This document shows positions 9,399 to 17,774 of a stretch of DNA of 64,000 nucleotides, piece after piece (the stretch's first letter is position 1; every line of letters begins with the position of its first letter). Below the pieces are notes generated by a model. The model saw only the letters and a list, made by a program, of their open reading frames with translations. It was not told where the DNA came from and did not search any database. The translations under genes were made by a program, and so were the position numbers. The DNA lies in assembly GCA_014695195.1 (NCBI GenBank), contig JACJNW010000023.1, positions 124,001 through 188,000 of the forward strand, given 5' to 3'. The stretch is from Cyanobacteria bacterium FACHB-DQ100 (lineage in GTDB: Bacteria; Cyanobacteriota; Cyanobacteriia; Leptolyngbyales; Leptolyngbyaceae).

Positions 9399-10516
9399 AG
9401 AATCGATCGATAAGCTTCTAACGTTGCTTTTGCTGTCTTTTCCCAAGAATATAATTTAGCTTGTTCTTTGCCTTTTTGAATTAAACGATCGCGGAAGGGA
9501 CGATCGTGAATCACTTTAAAAATTGCTTCTCCGATCTGCTGAATATCAGTCGGCTCAACTAAAATTGCCGCATCTCCCGCGATCTCCGGCAATGATGAAG
9601 TATTACTGGTGACAACGGGCGTGCCCAAAGTCATTGCCTCTAACACGGGCATTCCGAATCCTTCATAATGTGATGGATACACAAAAACATCAGCATTCTG
9701 ATAAAACTGAGCGACCTGAGCATCTGTTAGATAGCTTAAATGCCGAATCGAGGAGCGATAGAAAGATTGTTCGATCTGCTGAAAAATCGGTTCGTAAAGC
9801 CAGCCTTTTTGCCCGATTAGAAGTAGCTCATGGTCGATCTGATAATTTTTCTTCAAGTATTCAAACGCAGAAATCAATGCCTTGATATTCTTTCGAGGCT
9901 CGATCGTGCTAACAAACAAAATATAAGGCTTAGACAGTTCTAATTTAGGGTTTTCAACTGGAGAATAACGGCTTGCTAGATGAGTCACCCAAATTCGACT
10001 CGGATCAACACCTAAATATTCAACAATATCCTGCTTAGAACTATGTGAAATGGTTAGAACTAAATCCGTCCATTCAAGGCATTTCTTTAAGCGATCGGTA
10101 TAAGCCCTCACAGTAGAGTTGGAATACTCAGGATATCTAACAAAACTCGCATCATAAATCGTAGTCATCTTGCGCTTTCCCGGAATCGGAAAAACGGTGT
10201 AGTTTGTTCCATGAACAATGTCAGCCTGATTAAAATAACTTTCCAAATAATGAGCGGACAGCAATGGAAACTGAATAAACAGATTTGAAATTCGCACCGG
10301 AAATGGAAACAGCCTCAGATTAGAATACGGTTGCAAATACTCTGGAAACGCTAAATCTCTTGTGAGCCAATTCTTCAATCGAGGCTGATAAATTAGCTCC
10401 AAATCAAAAAATTCAGTTGCTTGCAACGTTGTTAAGCCTTGGACTAGATTTGCGACATAAAGTCCCATTCCACTGGGTTTTGACATCCAAGGCGTAACAT
10501 CGATCGCAACCCTCAT
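9395..10516 (-). CDS. Glycosyltransferase family 4 (GT-B)
   Basis: A 373-residue retaining glycosyltransferase. The N-terminus MRVAIDVTPWMSKPSGMGLYV is the glycine-rich acceptor-side loop, and the C-terminal half has YPSHYEGFGMPVLEAMTLGTPV with the two catalytic/donor glutamates. The ATG lies inside the stop of the upstream gmd gene (ATGA, 10513-10516) and its own stop overlaps the next start, so translation of the three genes is coupled. It follows a GDP-mannose dehydratase, so a GDP-linked donor such as GDP-rhamnose, GDP-fucose or GDP-mannose is likely; this is inferred from context only. Confidence 0.87.
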   Translation of the reverse strand: MRVAIDVTPWMSKPSGMGLYVANLVQGLTTLQATEFFDLELIYQPRLKNWLTRDLAFPEYLQPYSNLRLFPFPVRISNLFIQFPLLSAHYLESYFNQADIVHGTNYTVFPIPGKRKMTTIYDASFVRYPEYSNSTVRAYTDRLKKCLEWTDLVLTISHSSKQDIVEYLGVDPSRIWVTHLASRYSPVENPKLELSKPYILFVSTIEPRKNIKALISAFEYLKKNYQIDHELLLIGQKGWLYEPIFQQIEQSFYRSSIRHLSYLTDAQVAQFYQNADVFVYPSHYEGFGMPVLEAMTLGTPVVTSNTSSLPEIAGDAAILVEPTDIQQIGEAIFKVIHDRPFRDRLIQKGKEQAKLYSWEKTAKATLEAYRSIL

Positions 10517-11475
10517 GACTCGCTCAATTCCTTCAGATCGTGATCGACCATTAACTCCACTAACTGTTTAAAGGAATATTGCGGCTCCCAATTGAGCTGT
10601 TGACGAATTTTATCGATCGACCCGACTAACTGCACTTCTTCATCGGGTCTGTAGAAGTTTGGATCAACTGAAACATAGTTCTCCCAATTTAACCCCACAC
10701 AATCAAACGCCGTCTGCACCAATTCTCGAACCGAATGCGTTTCGCCACTCGCAATAATGAAATCATCTGGCTGCTCTTGCTGCAACATCATCCACATCGC
10801 TCTGACTGCATCTTTGGCGTAACACCAATCCCGCTTAGCATCCAGATTTCCCAGCTTCAATTCCTTTGCCAGTCCCATCTTAATCATCGCCGCTCCGCGT
10901 GTGATTTTGCGGAACACAAACTCAGTTCCCCGTCGTGGAGATTCATGCGTGTAGGTCACACCACAGCAGCTATAAAGACCGTACTGTTGCCGATAGTTGA
11001 TAGTCATCCAGTGGGCATACGCCTTCGCGACACCATAAGGATTTCTAGGTCGAAAAGCAGTGCGTTCCGTTTGCGGCGACTCGTCGGGTTGCCCAAACAC
11101 TTCACTACTGGAAGCTTGATAAAATCGAGCATCCGGCTTACAGCGGCGAATCGATTCCAGCAGCCGAGACACACCCAAGGCGGTGTATTCCGCTGTTAAA
11201 GCGGGCTGTGTCCAGGAGAGTGGCACATAGCTTTGAGAAGCTAGATTGTAGAGTTCATCTGGTTGTGCGTAAGAAATAGCATCCATCAGAGAACACTGAT
11301 CGAGCAAATCACCCGACAAAATCTCGATCGTTCCCGATAGATGACTAATGCGATCGACGTTGCCCGAACTTGATCGTCGTACTAGCCCAAACACTTGATA
11401 GCCCTGCTGCAACAGAAGCTCTGCGAGATACGACCCATCTTGTCCAGTTAATCCGGTAATCAATGCTCTTTTCAT
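10513..11475 (-). CDS. gmd: GDP-mannose 4,6-dehydratase
   Basis: Converts GDP-D-mannose to GDP-4-keto-6-deoxymannose, the precursor of GDP-L-fucose, GDP-D-rhamnose and related sugars. The start is the ATG at 11475 (MKRALITG), giving 320 residues. It is an extended short-chain dehydrogenase: GLTGQDGSYLAE (Gly8, Gly11, Gly14) binds NADP, Ser123-Ser124-Glu125 supply the catalytic Ser/Thr and Glu, and Tyr147-xxx-Lys151 is the active dyad. RRGTEFVFRKIT and LGNLDAKRDW are family signatures. No fcl or rmd partner lies within the window, so the final sugar is unknown. Its stop overlaps the next start by four bases. Confidence 0.95.
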   Translation of the reverse strand: MKRALITGLTGQDGSYLAELLLQQGYQVFGLVRRSSSGNVDRISHLSGTIEILSGDLLDQCSLMDAISYAQPDELYNLASQSYVPLSWTQPALTAEYTALGVSRLLESIRRCKPDARFYQASSSEVFGQPDESPQTERTAFRPRNPYGVAKAYAHWMTINYRQQYGLYSCCGVTYTHESPRRGTEFVFRKITRGAAMIKMGLAKELKLGNLDAKRDWCYAKDAVRAMWMMLQQEQPDDFIIASGETHSVRELVQTAFDCVGLNWENYVSVDPNFYRPDEEVQLVGSIDKIRQQLNWEPQYSFKQLVELMVDHDLKELSES

Positions 11476-11614
11476 CGTACTTGCCACTCCTTCACACACT
11501 CAATGCCTCAGTTCGCCTTACAGCTTACTCCGGTTTGCCTATTTTGCAATGCTCCTCTGCAATTGCAACAATCATTGAATTGCCAGTAGCCCACAAAAAA
11601 TAGCAAACGATCGC

Positions 11615-12781
11615 TCACGTATTGTACTGAATTGTCTCAATCAAGTTTTTCTGAATTTGCTCGAATGAATAATTCTGCAACACATATTGTCTGGCTAATT
11701 TGCCCATTCTTTCCTGCTGGCTTGGGTCTGATAACAGGTCTTTAAGGTGATGCTCAAAGCTGGTGTAGTCGGCGTAAATTCTACCGCCTTCGCTGCGCTC
11801 CGCATGTTCAACTAGAACTTGACAAGCGCCATTCACTAAAATTGGCGTAACTTGTGCCATTGCTTCTAAAGTCACAATACTAAAGCTTTCGTAAGGAGAG
11901 GGCATCACAAAAATCGATGCGCCTGCCATCAACTGAAATTTCATCGTCGCTGAAACAAATCCGAGAAACTCAATATCCTCGCGCTGCGGCAGTACCATGT
12001 GGTTCTGTCCGGTCAAGATTAACCGCAGCTTCGACGGGTAGCGTTTCTTAAACCGAGTAAAAAACTCGATCAACTCGGCACAGCCTTTACCTGCGTCGAT
12101 TCGACCGCAGTACAAGATGTAGGGATAGTCTAATTCCATGGGCGAGTGTAAGTCTGTATCGATCGCCATTGCAATCACTTTTCCGGGCAATTTCCCCCAA
12201 AGGGCCTGTCCAAATTGTTGCTCCGCGTGGGTCAGCCAAATCAGCGATCGTGCCTTGTGAACCATATCCCCATAGACGCGAAAATAAGCGGGCGCTTCAT
12301 CGTGCAGCGTTGGCGCAATCAGAACCTTCTCAGCGGGCACTTGTTCGACCCCAAAATAAGTTGGGGAATACAAATACGTGAAAAAGAGAACGGCTTCGTA
12401 CTCTGCATGGCGATCGCCCAGAAATTCGAGCAGCGGCGTAGAATGAGGCCCCTGCTGTCGGATGTATTCTTCCTGGAGCGCAGTTGTCCAATAGGAGAGC
12501 GATCGACCCCGATGAAAATCATGCAGCAAGCGATTGTGCAGTCCTTCCCAAAAGGCAGTGCGTTCGATCGTCACCTCAAACCGAAAAATTCGGATATTGC
12601 CTTGGCTCTCGCACTCAGCGGGTAAATCGTTTGCCCAGGTTTTGTAGTCCAGCGCAGTTGTCGTGAGAATATCCACCTGAAATTGATTCTGCAACAGGGT
12701 CGCATATTGCCAAGCTAGGGACTCTGAGCCACCGACAATACTCGGATGACAGCGTTGAACAACCAGTGCAATTCGTTTCAT
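11615..12781 (-). CDS. Glycosyltransferase family 4 (GT-B)
   Basis: A 388-residue glycosyltransferase: N-terminal acceptor domain with VVQRCHPSIVGGSESLAWQYA, and C-terminal GT1 domain with YPYILYCGRIDAGKGCAELI and MPSPYESFSIVTLEAMAQVTPI. It probably builds the repeat unit of the surface polysaccharide exported by the wzm-wzt pair encoded upstream. The ATG overlaps the stop of the preceding gene (ATGA, 12778-12781). A gap of about 140 bases before gmd is the largest break in this half of the cluster and could hold an internal promoter. Confidence 0.87.
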   Translation of the reverse strand: MKRIALVVQRCHPSIVGGSESLAWQYATLLQNQFQVDILTTTALDYKTWANDLPAECESQGNIRIFRFEVTIERTAFWEGLHNRLLHDFHRGRSLSYWTTALQEEYIRQQGPHSTPLLEFLGDRHAEYEAVLFFTYLYSPTYFGVEQVPAEKVLIAPTLHDEAPAYFRVYGDMVHKARSLIWLTHAEQQFGQALWGKLPGKVIAMAIDTDLHSPMELDYPYILYCGRIDAGKGCAELIEFFTRFKKRYPSKLRLILTGQNHMVLPQREDIEFLGFVSATMKFQLMAGASIFVMPSPYESFSIVTLEAMAQVTPILVNGACQVLVEHAERSEGGRIYADYTSFEHHLKDLLSDPSQQERMGKLARQYVLQNYSFEQIQKNLIETIQYNT

Positions 12782-14274
12782 TTCGACTCTACGGCTAAAT
12801 GATTGATCAACTGAAGAAATTTTGCTTCGATTCTGCGATTAGAAAATACTTCTTCATAGCGCTGCCAACCCAATTGACCGAGTTGACGGCTTACAGACTC
12901 GCTGGTTGCAATTCGATCGAGCGAACCCGCAAGTAGGGCAGGATCAGCTTGCGACCACACTAAGCCCGCTTTATCGACCGTGTGTGGAATGGCAGTGGAG
13001 CCATAAGCGACGATCGGTAGCTTAATCGACATGGCTTCGACTAGCGGCACACAGAATCCTTCGTGATCGCTTGTAATCATGAAAGCGTGCGATACCAAAT
13101 AATACGATTTCAGCGCCTCCGCAGAAACGCCTCCGGTGAATACGACTGCATTTGCAAGTTCTAATTCTGCAACCTTTTGGTTCAGAAAGTTACTGTACTT
13201 GTCTAAGCGGGGATCGGCTTTACCTACAATCAGTAAGCGACTGTTGGGGTTGTAATAGCGGTAATAATGATGAAAGGCTTCAATTAACGCAGCGTGACCC
13301 TTGTTCGGAGCCAATCGACCCACCATGAGAATGTTGAACTTGCCATCGTGGTAAGCGCTTAGAACCGAAGAATCCGGCTCTGTAAACTGCAAGCTGTCAA
13401 TATGATGAAACGGGGGCAAGACTGAACTATTTTCAGGCGATACACCCAGTTCAAGTAGCTCACCAGCGTTATAGGCAGAATCTGATAGATAAGTTGCTCC
13501 TGGAATGTTGGCGATCGTTTGAAGCTGTGCGCGTCCAGCCCGACAGACGTTGGTATAGTCTGGGTTAAAGTTCTCGAAATACTGCGGCGGTGTCACGTTG
13601 TGATATTTAATCACTTTCTTGCAGTCAATTTCTCGAATCGGAACTAATGCAGCATCCCAACCCACAGAATAGTGATAAATCAATATATCGGAAGGTTTAG
13701 TCAAGAATGATTTGATTTGGCTGATGTGCTTCACGTCTACAGCGGATGTTGTCCAGACATCGCAGAAGATTTGACACACATAGCCCTGCTTCATTAAGAC
13801 GTGATACATTCCCATCACATCGTTTCCCACGGCATCGCCATCGACTAAGCAAGGAGTCAAAACAGCAATCCGAATCTCTGAATCTCTGCGATTTACAAAG
13901 GGATCGATCGGCGCTTCAACCACCGGAGTCGGAGCGGGTTGAGGAGATCCGATCGGTGTTTCAACAATTGGGGGCGGGGCAGGCTTGGATTGCACAATAA
14001 TCGCTTTAAGCTTGTGCTTTTTTGCGGCAAGCGATTGTCGCGCTCGTGAACCGAAATGTTTCACTCGTCGAGCGATCGCTAACGCATACCGCTTACTTCT
14101 GCCCTTAGCCCTTTTCCACAGCGACGGGCGAACGAGCATTTGGACTGGCTGTTGGATGATCGAAGAAGCGGGAGGTGGAATCGGAATTAGCGGACGATCA
14201 GCGACATCTTCAGTGATTTGCTGCATCAATTTATCAACATCAATTTGAATTTGATCCGCTCCCATCTCCACCAT
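12778..14274 (-). CDS. Glycosyltransferase family 4 with long basic N-terminal extension
   Basis: A 498-residue protein. The first 130 or so residues are unusual: IDVDKLMQQITEDVA, then a proline-rich stretch, a strongly basic segment (KRAKGRSKRYALAIARRVKHF) and another proline-rich linker. The GT-B enzyme follows, with IRIAVLTPCLVDGDAVGND and, in the C-terminal domain, ILMVGRLAPNKGHAALIEAF and ITSDHEGFCVPLVEAMSIKLPIV. The extension could attach the enzyme to the membrane or to partners; this is inference. Its stop overlaps the next start by four bases. Short IDVxxLMxxI N-termini are seen in other cyanobacterial surface-polysaccharide enzymes. Confidence 0.85.
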   Translation of the reverse strand: MVEMGADQIQIDVDKLMQQITEDVADRPLIPIPPPASSIIQQPVQMLVRPSLWKRAKGRSKRYALAIARRVKHFGSRARQSLAAKKHKLKAIIVQSKPAPPPIVETPIGSPQPAPTPVVEAPIDPFVNRRDSEIRIAVLTPCLVDGDAVGNDVMGMYHVLMKQGYVCQIFCDVWTTSAVDVKHISQIKSFLTKPSDILIYHYSVGWDAALVPIREIDCKKVIKYHNVTPPQYFENFNPDYTNVCRAGRAQLQTIANIPGATYLSDSAYNAGELLELGVSPENSSVLPPFHHIDSLQFTEPDSSVLSAYHDGKFNILMVGRLAPNKGHAALIEAFHHYYRYYNPNSRLLIVGKADPRLDKYSNFLNQKVAELELANAVVFTGGVSAEALKSYYLVSHAFMITSDHEGFCVPLVEAMSIKLPIVAYGSTAIPHTVDKAGLVWSQADPALLAGSLDRIATSESVSRQLGQLGWQRYEEVFSNRRIEAKFLQLINHLAVESK

Positions 14275-14341
14275 TCCTTTGTTGAATCACATCAAGGATT
14301 CGGTCAATTGTACCGCTCACGATCCTGTCTCTAGTGAGAAA

Positions 14342-15727
14342 TTACTGCGCTAATGTATCTGTTTGTCCCAGCGATCGTCGCAGCTTCCACCACAGATTCC
14401 TGAATTGCCAAAACTTACTATTCTCAATTGCCTGCAACCGCAGATGAATTTGATCAAGCATACCGTCTTTCTCGCAAATTTGTTGTTGCTGCTGTTCGAT
14501 TGTAAGTTGTTGTTGTTCGATTGTTTGTTGCTGCTGTTCGATTGTTTGCTGCTGCTGTTCAATTGTGAGTTGTTGTTGTGCGATCGTCTCTTGTAGTGAT
14601 GTTTGTATCTGTTCGACTTGAGCGTGAAGTTGATGGATGGTTTGATTGGCTTGATGCAATTTCTCAGTTAAAAGCGGAATGCTATCGATCCAATAAGACT
14701 GGCTTTGAAAATACGCAGCCCGATCAAAGGGTGAATCTTCTCCCGTAATGCCACGCTTCAACTCGTCGTAGTAACCCCGTCGGCTGATCCAATCGATCGA
14801 GCTGCCATCTTGAAATGTTCCAAACGCATAGGGTAGCTGGCTTGTGACTTCGTAACCGTTTTTTAGCAGCTTTTCACGATACTGCGTTGCCATTTTTCCC
14901 CAAGGTGAATCAATTTGCTCCTCATACGGCAGCAAACTATACTTTGAAATTTGATAGGGATTGGACAAATTCCAACCGCTAAAGTGAATAAATAAAAGTG
15001 GTTGTTGATTGACCTGAATGCTGCCGTTGCCGTCGTACTCGAATTGACGATCGTAAAAATTCCAATGCCCGATGTTTGTCCCCGGATGCAGAAGTAACTT
15101 GAAGTCTCGGAAATATAGAGGCACAAAATTAAGCCAAAGTTGATCGACAAATAATCCGCGTGGATCAGCGATCGAGAGATCCGAAAAACCGTAATGAATT
15201 AATCTTTCTTTCCACCAATTGATAAATCGATAGGTTTCTTCAGTTCGCCGCAGTCCTAGAAATCCCCCGTTGTACATTCCTGCATTGAGAAAGCAAGCCT
15301 CATGAGCCGCATATTCAATTTCAACCGGAGTTTCTGCGTGAGGTGATAACAAGATTGAAACATCAGAAAGCTGATCAAAAATCGCGTCTAACGAGTGACA
15401 GACCATCACATCAGAATCTAAGAAGATCCAGCGTTCAGCGTTGAGTGTTTCAAAAACGTATTGATGTAAAAGCCCCCGTAAAGCACAGCAGAACTCAAAC
15501 GGCGTATAGTAAAACTTCATCCGCTCGATCAGATTTTGATCGGGTAATGCTTCAAGCTGAATTAACTTAAACGGCTCGATCTCTGGATCAAACGCATCGT
15601 CGAGTCGATCTGCCAATAACACATAAAGTTCTGCATCAGGATTATACTCAAGCAGCGTTTCTGCTAGCGTTCTTGCATAAGCTAGATGACTTTTTGTAAT
15701 CGTAGTGCAAACAATTTGCTTTGACAT
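14342..15727 (-). CDS. GT8-like glycosyltransferase with Q-rich coiled coil and SKFW tail
   Basis: A 461-residue protein from the ATG at 15727 (a TTG lies two codons upstream). The N-terminal 300 residues form a GT-A type nucleotide-sugar transferase with the metal-binding DxD in IFLDSDVMVC and a late HFSGWN, as in glycogenin-like GT8 relatives. A predicted coiled coil follows, containing about five near-perfect heptads TIEQQQQ, and the protein ends with IENSKFWQFRNLWWKLRRSL. The same kind of tail ends the next two upstream gene products. The heptads come from a 21-base tandem repeat and are likely to vary in number. The acceptor is unknown. Confidence 0.82.
   Translation of the reverse strand: MSKQIVCTTITKSHLAYARTLAETLLEYNPDAELYVLLADRLDDAFDPEIEPFKLIQLEALPDQNLIERMKFYYTPFEFCCALRGLLHQYVFETLNAERWIFLDSDVMVCHSLDAIFDQLSDVSILLSPHAETPVEIEYAAHEACFLNAGMYNGGFLGLRRTEETYRFINWWKERLIHYGFSDLSIADPRGLFVDQLWLNFVPLYFRDFKLLLHPGTNIGHWNFYDRQFEYDGNGSIQVNQQPLLFIHFSGWNLSNPYQISKYSLLPYEEQIDSPWGKMATQYREKLLKNGYEVTSQLPYAFGTFQDGSSIDWISRRGYYDELKRGITGEDSPFDRAAYFQSQSYWIDSIPLLTEKLHQANQTIHQLHAQVEQIQTSLQETIAQQQLTIEQQQQTIEQQQQTIEQQQLTIEQQQQQICEKDGMLDQIHLRLQAIENSKFWQFRNLWWKLRRSLGQTDTLAQ
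14480..14584. repeat. Five 21-base tandem repeats inside a coding region
   Basis: Five in-frame 21-base units with CTGCTGTTCGAT/TTGTTGTTCGAT-type cores, boundaries at 14480, 14501, 14522, 14543 and 14564. Each encodes one heptad TIEQQQQ or TIEQQQL of the glycosyltransferase coiled coil. The high identity between units suggests recent expansion by slippage. Confidence 0.9.
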
Positions 15728-15751
15728 TCTCAATTCAATCTTTAGAACATA

Positions 15752-16756
15752 TTACTCATTAACAGGTAAGCCGAGCCGCCGTTTGACGTGAAACCAGCTT
15801 TGCCGCAACTGCCAAAACTTGCTGCTTTCCATCGCTGCAATTCTCGCTTGTGCAATTCCGACTTCTTGTTGAGCTTGAGCTAACTGAGCTTGCAAGTGTT
15901 GAAGTTGAATTTGGTCGTGCTGTTGCCCGATTCGTGCAGCTTCCGCATGGCACATCGCGTGCATTAATACTTGAAAAGCCCTCTGCGACAAACTCATCTG
16001 ATTGGTCAATTGCGATTCATCCACACCTACGATTGCTAAATAGCCATCTGCGTCTTCGATCGACGATAGATGCTCTAAATAATGCTGTCCAAAAAATCCG
16101 TCAGGCAAGCTATTTTGGTACGCATCAAACTGGGACACTTTAGCCTTGGGGGCGATCGGCTTAACTAGACAACTTGCAATCACGTAGTGCTGTCCGAAAA
16201 ATACCGCTTCCCCAAACAAACTCAAAAATAAATCGCGAAATTCGGTAAACCGAAAGCGATGCAGATGATAAGAGCTAATCCAGGGCGAAACGCGATGATC
16301 GTTTGGACAGGACAGAAACAGTTGCCCACCGGGTTTGAGCAAGCGTCGTAATTCCGCGAGGAATTGCCGAGGATGCTGGAGATGTTCGATCGTTTCAAAC
16401 GAAACAATCAAATCAAACGAAGCATCTTCGAGCGATCGCACATAATGAGCATCCGACTGGAGATAAGACACTTGGGGATGCTGATAGTATTTCGAGGCAA
16501 AATCGATCGAGCTTTGATCCACATCCACGCCAATGACTTCTCGTGCCCCCTGTAGCGCCATAAATTGTGTTCCATACCCTGTGCCGCAGGAAATGTCTAA
16601 GACTCGTTTTCCGTGGACAAAGGGCGCAACCATCGCATATCGGATCAGGTGGTCAACGTTGGCGATCGACGTATCCTCTCCCGCTTGAACAGGAATATGG
16701 CGTTCACCTGTCGGCATATAATCAGCAATCGGAGTGGATAAATCGCTAGAAGTCAT
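15752..16756 (-). CDS. SAM-dependent methyltransferase with coiled coil and SKFW tail
   Basis: A 334-residue class I methyltransferase. Motif I is VLDISCGTGYGTQFMA, followed by VIGVDVDQSSIDFA and FDLIVSFETIEHLQHPRQFLAE. This is the Methyltransf_11/23 type often used to cap or decorate polysaccharide chains. After residue about 275 comes a coiled coil rich in Gln and Ala (QLQHLQAQLAQAQQEVGIA) and then the tail AMESSKFWQLRQSWFHVKRR. It lies between two other genes whose products share this tail. The substrate is not known; a terminal sugar O-methylation that stops chain growth before ABC export would fit the Wzm/Wzt neighbours, but is inference. Confidence 0.85.
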   Translation of the reverse strand: MTSSDLSTPIADYMPTGERHIPVQAGEDTSIANVDHLIRYAMVAPFVHGKRVLDISCGTGYGTQFMALQGAREVIGVDVDQSSIDFASKYYQHPQVSYLQSDAHYVRSLEDASFDLIVSFETIEHLQHPRQFLAELRRLLKPGGQLFLSCPNDHRVSPWISSYHLHRFRFTEFRDLFLSLFGEAVFFGQHYVIASCLVKPIAPKAKVSQFDAYQNSLPDGFFGQHYLEHLSSIEDADGYLAIVGVDESQLTNQMSLSQRAFQVLMHAMCHAEAARIGQQHDQIQLQHLQAQLAQAQQEVGIAQARIAAMESSKFWQLRQSWFHVKRRLGLPVNE

Positions 16757-16853
16757 GAATGCCCGTGTTTTAAGGGTGCGTAACGTATCCAGTAGTATAC
16801 CAACTGACTGAAGACTTGGCTGATCGTGCGGTCTGAATTGCCTCTGACGGTCG

Positions 16854-17690
16854 TTAAACTAATTGTTTCAGACGAAACCACAGCGATCGAAGTTTCCAAA
16901 ACTTGCTAGTTTCCATTGCGGTGATCGTCGATCGGGCTTGTTCGAGTTCAAGCTGGAGCGTTTGGAGTTTCTGCTCTAGGGCTTGAAGCGTTTCAAAGGA
17001 CTGATTGCCCGAATGGTTGACTTGAGGAATGGGGCTGCGGTTATTGGATCGACCTTTGATCCAAAACGCTTGATCGGTTCCAATCCGCTCTAAAAGAGGC
17101 TTCTCGCCTTGTCGATTGCAAAAATCATAAAAGGCTTCTCGACAGCCTTCCCAATGGCCAAAGTCGTCGAGAACTACACAGCCGCCGATCGCAAGGCGGG
17201 GATAGAAGGTTTCGAGAACCAGTGTGACCGAATCGTACCAGTCAGCATCACAATGTAGGAGCGCAATTTGCTGCGGTAACTCTTGCTCGAATGTGGTTTC
17301 AAACCATCCGGGTTTAATCGTGTAGGAAGATTCGCTAGTGCCAACCGCACTGAGAACGGCTTTTACGTCTGCGATCGTTGCCACGCATTCACCGATCCAG
17401 CGTTTTGCGTCTTCGCCATCTTTTTCAGTCGTCGTCGGCATTCCTTCAAAGCTGTCATACAGCCAAAGATGCCTTTGTGCGAGAAACTTCGATAGAATCG
17501 CTGCTGAACCACCCTTATAGGTTCCACACTCAACAAAATCTCCTGGAATTGCATGAGCATTCAGGTAGTGACAAAGCGTCGCGAGATTTTCAAGTCGATC
17601 GGGCGTACAAAGGGTGTAAGGTTTGACTTGCTCAAGCGAAAAGGCGGACAGAAGCATTATGGGTAGCTCGACTGTAAGCGATGAACTCAT
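16854..17690 (-). CDS. TylF/MycF-type O-methyltransferase with SKFW tail
   Basis: A 278-residue methyltransferase of the macrocin O-methyltransferase (TylF) family. Signatures are PGDFVECGTYKGGSAAILSK for cofactor binding, LYDSFEGMPTTTEKDG, LLHCDADWYDSV and VVLDDFGHWEGCREAF with the metal-binding acidic residues. These enzymes methylate sugar hydroxyls with magnesium and SAM. After residue about 225 comes a short coiled coil (LEQKLQTLQLELEQARS) and the tail METSKFWKLRSLWFRLK. It is the first of three consecutive products with this tail, just downstream of the ABC exporter genes. A methylated sugar in the surface glycan is the likely outcome. Confidence 0.87.
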   Translation of the reverse strand: MSSSLTVELPIMLLSAFSLEQVKPYTLCTPDRLENLATLCHYLNAHAIPGDFVECGTYKGGSAAILSKFLAQRHLWLYDSFEGMPTTTEKDGEDAKRWIGECVATIADVKAVLSAVGTSESSYTIKPGWFETTFEQELPQQIALLHCDADWYDSVTLVLETFYPRLAIGGCVVLDDFGHWEGCREAFYDFCNRQGEKPLLERIGTDQAFWIKGRSNNRSPIPQVNHSGNQSFETLQALEQKLQTLQLELEQARSTITAMETSKFWKLRSLWFRLKQLV

Positions 17691-17742
17691 TCTGCGCTAA
17701 CCCTCAGACAGGCAGCTAGGGTTAGACTGTTGGGTTTGACAG

Positions 17743-17774
17743 GTTAATTCGGATTACTGTTAATTCGGATTACT
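17743..17774. repeat. Perfect 16-base tandem duplication at the wzt stop codon
   Basis: GTTAATTCGGATTACT occurs twice in direct succession, 17743-17758 and 17759-17774. The second copy contains the minus-strand stop codon of wzt (17770-17772). It is a short duplication of no evident function. Confidence 0.85.

Noticed and set aside
14350-14600. Short ORFs rich in Ser/Asn or Leu over the 21-base repeats
   Set aside because: They are other frames of the tandem repeat in the glycosyltransferase gene.
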